A stretch of 64,000 bases of DNA. Origin: Candidatus Minthosoma equi (GTDB lineage: Bacteria; Bacteroidota; Bacteroidia; Bacteroidales; Bacteroidaceae). The position numbers were made by a program, and so were the translations under genes. The stretch lies in the NCBI GenBank assembly GCA_018064885.1, contig JAGHUI010000006.1, positions 1-64,000 of the forward strand. The letters run 5' to 3'. This document shows, piece after piece, positions 58,951 to 64,000 of this stretch. Positions within the stretch are counted from its first letter, which is position 1. Each line of letters begins with the position of its first letter. A model generated the notes under the pieces. The model did no database searches and was not told the origin of the DNA. It was given only the letters and a program-made list of their open reading frames with translations.

Positions 58951-60190
58951 CTTCTGTTGTTATTTCTGATTCCTTAATTCCTTCCTTCTGGGATGCATAA
59001 ATGGCATAACATAGCAAACAAACAGGCATCCAGCGTGCATTAGCATAAGGATGGCCACTCGTAACGCAAGACAACGCACCGTAAATGGCAAGCATTCCAT
59101 AAAAAAATAATGTAGCATTGTTTCTATATTTGAAAAGCGTCCATAAGGGAAGAAATAGTATGTAAAATGCATAAAAAACGAATCCAATCAGTCCCATATC
59201 AAGAAATGCTTGCAACAAAGGTATATCGCACCAAAAGGTCATATAACCAGTTCCTATACAAACATTCAACACATCAAAGTTTCTAAGTAATTCAAATGCA
59301 TAATCTCTATTATCCAAACGCATATCTGTTGAGTTTGTCAATCCATGTCCTGTATGGTTACCAGATAGAAGGTTCCCAAGTCCTGTGACAGTTTCATCAA
59401 ACAACAACATCAAAGCATCCATTATTTCTGAATTACTCACCACATATGCTAAAATTGCAACTGTTATAATAGATATGGCAATAATCTTTTGGGGGGTTGG
59501 TCTTAAATATCCCAATCTCTTGAAATATATAAGCACAGCGACCATAGCAATAAGAAGAGGGGTGCGTTTGACCGTAAAAATAATAAGCACGAAATCCAAG
59601 AACACAGCCAACAGCAGCAATGCCTTAACCTTTTTACCAAATCTTTCTTTTGATAGAAGATGACAGGAACAAACTATCTGAGTAATTGCCATACTACCCA
59701 TTGTTAAACCATCATATATTTTATCACCCTCATCATTCCACGCCATTACGTTCTCAAGTATATTTATTTTACCAGTAGCAAAACTTGCAAATCCCCCCAA
59801 AACAAAGATAAGAGAAAACAACCATAAATAATTAATAACATTATCTAAGTTGAAATCCTCATCATACTTTGAGAACAACAATGATACACAATAGAAAAGA
59901 CTAACTCCCATATAAACCAAGAAATTCGTGTCATCATATTTTGAAACGAAATAATAAACAAAAGCTAATAACAGGAAAAACATTATACCTATAAGCTTGT
60001 TCAGGCTAACTCTCTCTAATAGGCGATGAAAAGGGAACGCCATAAGAAGCCCCATAGCCATGAGGAGATTGCCAAGAAACATATTTCCAGCCAGAAGCTT
60101 AGCAATCATACCTAATGCAATGGAAGTTGGAGCTAATGCAAGTCCAATCTCTGCCATCACACGACGCACTTTCACAACATCAAATTCCAT
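58928..60190 (-). CDS. wzy: Wzy-like O-antigen polymerase
   Basis: 420 residues with 10 or more membrane helices (FLGNLLMAMGLLMAF, MFFLLLAFVYYFV, LLLLAVFLDFVLIIFTVKRTPLLIAMVAVLIYF) and a large loop near LLSGNHTGHGLTNSTDMRLDNRDYAFELLRNF, the pattern of Wzy/O-antigen ligase family polymerases. Identity rests on topology and its position between flippase and transferases. Confidence 0.75.
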   Translation of the reverse strand: MEFDVVKVRRVMAEIGLALAPTSIALGMIAKLLAGNMFLGNLLMAMGLLMAFPFHRLLERVSLNKLIGIMFFLLLAFVYYFVSKYDDTNFLVYMGVSLFYCVSLLFSKYDEDFNLDNVINYLWLFSLIFVLGGFASFATGKINILENVMAWNDEGDKIYDGLTMGSMAITQIVCSCHLLSKERFGKKVKALLLLAVFLDFVLIIFTVKRTPLLIAMVAVLIYFKRLGYLRPTPQKIIAISIITVAILAYVVSNSEIMDALMLLFDETVTGLGNLLSGNHTGHGLTNSTDMRLDNRDYAFELLRNFDVLNVCIGTGYMTFWCDIPLLQAFLDMGLIGFVFYAFYILFLPLWTLFKYRNNATLFFYGMLAIYGALSCVTSGHPYANARWMPVCLLCYAIYASQKEGIKESEITTEDETLHNI

Positions 60191-61319
60191 TCCAAAGAGT
60201 GTTTATAAAATTCTTTTTACTATTTCTTTCTACGTATTCCGAAGGCAAATGCTTTGGTACAGGAGATATTAATGCATCAAATATTCCAGATGCAGTCACA
60301 TCCTTTAGAACTGCGCCTAGATTATTTTCCAATATGAGTTTACCAATCAATCCATCCTTAGGGCCAATAACAGGCTTACCCAACTGAGCAGCATAGCCAA
60401 GAACACCACTACTCAATTCAGTCTGTCTGTATGGCATAAGAATAACATCAGATGTGTAGCAGAGACAATTCAACTTTTCATAACTACAAAATTCATCAAA
60501 GACTATGATTTGAACCTTATTTTTTGCAATATCCAATAAACTATAGAATTGTTCTCTGATATCATTTCGAACAACACCAGCAAATATAAATGTCTTTTTA
60601 TTCAATGTATTTGAATCTGCAAGAATAATTGCTTTCAAGATTTCCAATGTTCCCTTTCTCTCTGCAAGAGCCCCAAAATGAAAATAGATAGTGTTACCTA
60701 CTGGAACATTCATTTCATCACGCATGTTCTTAAGCTTTGTGCTATCTATGTCTGTAACAGGATCTGCTAATGCCATAAATTTGTCCGTATGATGTATAGA
60801 ATTAAGACGCTTGGCACTACTTTCATCATTTAGAATAAACACACGATCCATAACATAGCTTTTCGCCATCAGCCAGAAACATACCGTATCAAAAGCATAG
60901 CGTAATGGAGATATTTTCCCTTTTAAATACAGATAAATACGGTAGATTATTCCTCTTACTTTCACTCCTTTCGGCATTAGAAACAGAAGAAAAGGTATTG
61001 TTGTTATGAAATCTGTCAGGAAAACATAATCGATATTATTCTTTTTTGCTTTATCTGCGACGGAAACTGCTTTCCTGTAACCGTATCTCACAGGACTGCC
61101 AGATAATATACGCTGCACTTCTGTATCTGGAATCAAATCATAACTAATGTTATTATCCTCGGAAGAGGATGGCAAATAGTCTTTTTTCGCATTATAATCT
61201 ACTTGCGGAACACATATAATGAACTCATCATCACACATGTTCTTTGCTGCTTGACAATAATGCTGGAGATACTCCAGATGATGTCCACTCAATTTCTCAT
61301 CATATATAAGTATTCTCAT
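60180..61319 (-). CDS. Glycosyltransferase (GT4-like)
   Basis: 379 residues. The start (MRILIYDEKLSGHHLEYLQHY) and the donor-domain part (YFHFGALAERKGTLEILKAI, CYTSDVILMPYRQTELSSGVLGYAAQLGKPVIG) match GT4-type transferases. Overlaps the polymerase gene by 11 nt and follows the flippase after 1 nt. Confidence 0.87.
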   Translation of the reverse strand: MRILIYDEKLSGHHLEYLQHYCQAAKNMCDDEFIICVPQVDYNAKKDYLPSSSEDNNISYDLIPDTEVQRILSGSPVRYGYRKAVSVADKAKKNNIDYVFLTDFITTIPFLLFLMPKGVKVRGIIYRIYLYLKGKISPLRYAFDTVCFWLMAKSYVMDRVFILNDESSAKRLNSIHHTDKFMALADPVTDIDSTKLKNMRDEMNVPVGNTIYFHFGALAERKGTLEILKAIILADSNTLNKKTFIFAGVVRNDIREQFYSLLDIAKNKVQIIVFDEFCSYEKLNCLCYTSDVILMPYRQTELSSGVLGYAAQLGKPVIGPKDGLIGKLILENNLGAVLKDVTASGIFDALISPVPKHLPSEYVERNSKKNFINTLWNGI

Positions 61320-61320
61320 C

Positions 61321-62589
61321 CTAAATCTGTTTTTTGATTTTAAGAAGACTCATTACAGTTATCAGCATCAGCATTCCTTCTGTTATAATCGATGACACGG
61401 GAGCTGCAGTCAAGCCAAATTTTCCTACTGTTGCCACAAGCACTCCAACACCCAACACACTAGATAGTATGAGATTTCTCAGCCATACTTTCTGATATCC
61501 AAGATTGATAAGCCCAACAATGCCAAATACATAATTCAATCCACCAATAACAATAAGCGGAGACATCCACCAAATAAGCATCATGCTCTCGTCCTTAATG
61601 GAATGAAGAAATTTCTCACAAACAATAGGTGATGAAAACACAAGTACAACTGCTATGGCAGCAAGCAATAAGCCTATTGTTTTGCTATATTTGAAAATAG
61701 TATTCACATTATCCTTCATTGGTTTGCCCATAAAATTTTTAGCAACATGAGGGAACAATGCATTAGATATAGGATCAACCAATATCTTAGCAGCTTTAAT
61801 AACTTTATCTACAGCAGAATACACACCTATCAATGATTCGTTAAGGAACAATCCAAGAATCAGTACGTATGAATTGTTAAACACATTCACAAAAGCAGAT
61901 GAGAAAAACACAGTACTACTATCTTTTATCTGTACCACAACATCATTAAAAGACACTTTCTGAGCCTTAATGTGGAATATGAAAACTGCAATAAGAAAAC
62001 TGATAATTCCACTTACTATAAACCCTGCACTATTGAAAAGAATTATATACACATAATCCGATTCCTGACTTATGCAACTGAATATTAGTACTGTGAAAAG
62101 TATCTTTGTAATGCTATTGACAATTGTCATATACCGCATTTTCTCCATCCCTTGAAAAAGCCATACAGGATTAAGCACATCTCCAAAAGCTATCCCCAAA
62201 CCTAACAGATATAGCAATATGTATTTTGGATATACAAACCATATAAATCCCAAGCATATAATGCTAGCAATCATTGTAAGGATAAATCTTGCCAACATTG
62301 TAGAATGGAAGATTTTTGACACCATCAGCACATCATCTCTGTTCTGTGATATTTGTTTTGTTGACGTGTAATGGAAACCGTACTTACCAACAAGGAGAAC
62401 ATACTGAACAACTGTATATACAATTGAATATATACCATAATTAGCAGCGCCAACTGTATCTAGAAGATAAGGAATGGTAATTAACGGCAAAAGCAGATTG
62501 AGTGCATTCAGCGCAGTCAGCGAGAACACACTCTCAAGCAGTCTTTTTCTATTTTCCGTCAATTTGTTCACCCTATACTTACACAACAA
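61321..62589 (-). CDS. wzx: Wzx-type polysaccharide flippase
   Basis: 422 residues, about 12 membrane helices (SLTALNALNLLLPLITIPYLLDTVGAANYGIYSIVYTVVQYVLL at the start), as in the MOP/PST family. It moves lipid-linked repeat units across the inner membrane. It overlaps the end of the Wzz gene by 11 nt. Confidence 0.9.
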   Translation of the reverse strand: MLCKYRVNKLTENRKRLLESVFSLTALNALNLLLPLITIPYLLDTVGAANYGIYSIVYTVVQYVLLVGKYGFHYTSTKQISQNRDDVLMVSKIFHSTMLARFILTMIASIICLGFIWFVYPKYILLYLLGLGIAFGDVLNPVWLFQGMEKMRYMTIVNSITKILFTVLIFSCISQESDYVYIILFNSAGFIVSGIISFLIAVFIFHIKAQKVSFNDVVVQIKDSSTVFFSSAFVNVFNNSYVLILGLFLNESLIGVYSAVDKVIKAAKILVDPISNALFPHVAKNFMGKPMKDNVNTIFKYSKTIGLLLAAIAVVLVFSSPIVCEKFLHSIKDESMMLIWWMSPLIVIGGLNYVFGIVGLINLGYQKVWLRNLILSSVLGVGVLVATVGKFGLTAAPVSSIITEGMLMLITVMSLLKIKKQI

Positions 62590-63643
62590 GTTTCTTTAAT
62601 TCGGAACGCAAAAACCATGCAGATGAAACGAATGTTACGAGCAACAGCGTTCCAAACACAAAACGTACTCTCTTTGGACCTTCAGGCTTAACAGGAACAA
62701 CAGCAGGCTTAAGAACTGTAAATGCAGGAGTACGCTCTTGAAGCTTTGTCTTCATCACCTCAAGCTGAGTTGCCAAAGTTTGGTATGTGTTATATTTCAA
62801 AGACATAGCATTCTCAAGCACATCGCGTTGGGAATTATTCACTTGAAGTACAGGCAACTGATTAGCATCACAATACCGCGCATACTCATCCACAGCAGCA
62901 AGATACTCCACGTTTGCACTGTCTGCAAGATGTTGATAATGTTCTACATCTATTCTCGCTTTCTGAGTACGATATTTCACTATAAAATCTTGCAAATGCT
63001 GACGAACGCTATCTGCCATTGTTGCACAAACAAGAGCATCTTGATCCTTAACAGATATTGTGATCACGTCTGTCTTTTTATCAACAGAACAAGATATCTT
63101 TTCTGTAACTCTTTCAAAGAGTTCCGTATCATCCTCAGAAAGTTTGAAATAATTAAGATCTTCTGCCTTTATTGGCTTAGCATGTTCTTTACCGCTCAGT
63201 TTTTTCACTTGCTTTATAAAGTAAAAAATTGGATAGATTAGATAGTTTTTATTTTGATGATTTTTAATATAAGTATAATAATCTGTAGTGAGCGGTTCTT
63301 CGTTCTTTTCCTTTGGTTGAGTGGTGATAGTTATCGGCATGAGACCTGCTATAAACTCGTTGGAAGTCATAATATCTGGATATAATGCTGGATAAAGAGC
63401 ATCTGCACTCCCACCTCCGATATTGAGTCCAAACGAAGATGCAATTCCTGCCAAACCGCCAGAGCCCTCACCTGCAGCTTCTGGGGCAAGGATTACCTCA
63501 GCAGCATAAAATCTTGGCTGAGGAAAAATCCAAATGCACGATAACACAAATGTTACCGCCCATATTTTGAGAAATATCTTTTTCTTCGACTTCAATGTCT
63601 TCCAAACCTCACCAAGATCTATTTTCACTTTCTTATCTTCCAT
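62579..63643 (-). CDS. wzz: Wzz chain-length determinant
   Basis: 354 residues. Two membrane helices, near 22-40 and 325-345, the second preceded by a proline-containing VVPVKPEGPKR motif, flank a periplasmic helical domain. No kinase domain, so this is the O-antigen/capsule Wzz type rather than a BY-kinase. Confidence 0.88.
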   Translation of the reverse strand: MEDKKVKIDLGEVWKTLKSKKKIFLKIWAVTFVLSCIWIFPQPRFYAAEVILAPEAAGEGSGGLAGIASSFGLNIGGGSADALYPALYPDIMTSNEFIAGLMPITITTQPKEKNEEPLTTDYYTYIKNHQNKNYLIYPIFYFIKQVKKLSGKEHAKPIKAEDLNYFKLSEDDTELFERVTEKISCSVDKKTDVITISVKDQDALVCATMADSVRQHLQDFIVKYRTQKARIDVEHYQHLADSANVEYLAAVDEYARYCDANQLPVLQVNNSQRDVLENAMSLKYNTYQTLATQLEVMKTKLQERTPAFTVLKPAVVPVKPEGPKRVRFVFGTLLLVTFVSSAWFLRSELKKLVV

Positions 63644-63652
63644 ATATTTTAT

Positions 63653-64000
63653 TTATTTCATATCATCAATCTCTCGCATAGTTTCCATGGCCCTCTCAAT
63701 CACCTTATGCATATCGTAATACTTATATTCTGCCAATCTGCCGCCAAAGATTACCTTAGACTGAGCATCTGCCAGCTGCTTGTACTTATTATATAACAAT
63801 GTGTTCTGTTCATCATTAACAGGATAATAAGGTTCATCTCCTGGATGCCATTCTTTGCTGTATTCGCGAGACACAACTGTATCAGGAGAAGCCTCAACAT
63901 CAGCACCAAATTCAAAATGCTTATGTTCGATAATGCGAGTGAAAGGTGTTTCTGTATCTGTATAATTAACGACTGCATTACCTTGATAGTTCGACACACC
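63653..64000 (-). CDS. glf: UDP-galactopyranose mutase, C-terminal part (window edge)
   Basis: The 3' portion of glf, cut off by the window end. Landmarks: SNYQGNAVVNYTD, TRIIEHKHFEF, YYPVNDEQNTLLYNKY and GGRLAEYKYYDMHKVI, all conserved in Glf. The enzyme makes UDP-galactofuranose, implying galactofuranose in the glycan. Nine nt upstream of wzz. Confidence 0.93.
   Translation of the reverse strand, partial: GVSNYQGNAVVNYTDTETPFTRIIEHKHFEFGADVEASPDTVVSREYSKEWHPGDEPYYPVNDEQNTLLYNKYKQLADAQSKVIFGGRLAEYKYYDMHKVIERAMETMREIDDMK

Overview
The window looks like a chromosomal segment of a Bacteroidales bacterium, most likely Prevotella or a close relative. The evidence is the repeated Bacteroidetes-type -7 promoter box (TAnnTTTG) upstream of genes and tRNAs, several GLPGLI-family paralogues, DUF4248, HU-like and smalltalk-type small proteins, secreted proteins with a type IX-like C-terminal tail, and core genes of Bacteroidetes architecture such as a MetH without its reactivation domain. 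This is inference from protein families; no 16S rRNA is present.

Layout. 1-17.3 kb is mostly housekeeping: tRNA-Glu and tRNA-Ser, mazG, a DUF4375-like gene with smpB and metH, a TPR membrane protein, ribH, a giant TamB-like protein, a pyrK-pyrD-helicase/nuclease operon, a secreted nuclease and tRNA-Thr. 17.4-20.7 kb is one large secreted protein. 20.7-31.2 kb is an accessory island. Its minus-strand half carries a phage-type lysozyme-like protein, a smalltalk-type peptide, an HU-like protein, a DUF5675-like protein, a Cys/His-rich protein with a sorting-like tail, a four-helix-bundle protein and a CsgG/FlgT-like secreted protein. Its plus-strand half carries a small possible regulator, a small OB-like protein, a DUF4373-type replication protein and a primase-helicase. 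I see no integrase, transposase, capsid or terminase gene.

The island is full of short repeats. Nearly every intergenic gap holds a GC-rich palindromic element, a perfectly phased 9-bp tandem array, or both. In three consecutive gaps of the plus-strand operon the order is the same: stop codon, palindromic element, 9-bp array, then 26-36 nt of A/T-rich leader, then the next start codon. This modular arrangement is the most unusual structure in the window.

31.3-39.9 kb returns to core functions: a DUF4421-like outer-membrane protein, a CE15 esterase, a lipid kinase, miaA, pfkA, an NhaD antiporter, tRNA-Gly, recF and a DciA-like gene. 40-48.6 kb is a second variable stretch: a HigBA-like toxin-antitoxin pair, a TPR/HTH lipoprotein, four GLPGLI proteins (two almost identical) and a retropepsin-like gene with a deleted copy nearby. 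48.6-53.2 kb holds a CBS-domain membrane protein, zapA with a coiled-coil partner, and rny.

53.4-64 kb is a surface-polysaccharide locus. A WecA/TagO-like initiating transferase, a Wzi-like protein and a lipocalin-like lipoprotein lie on the plus strand. Facing them on the minus strand are a UDP-galactopyranose mutase (cut by the window edge), Wzz, a Wzx flippase, glycosyltransferases, a Wzy-like polymerase and an acetyltransferase. Together these fit a Wzx/Wzy-dependent pathway making a galactofuranose-containing O-antigen or capsule.
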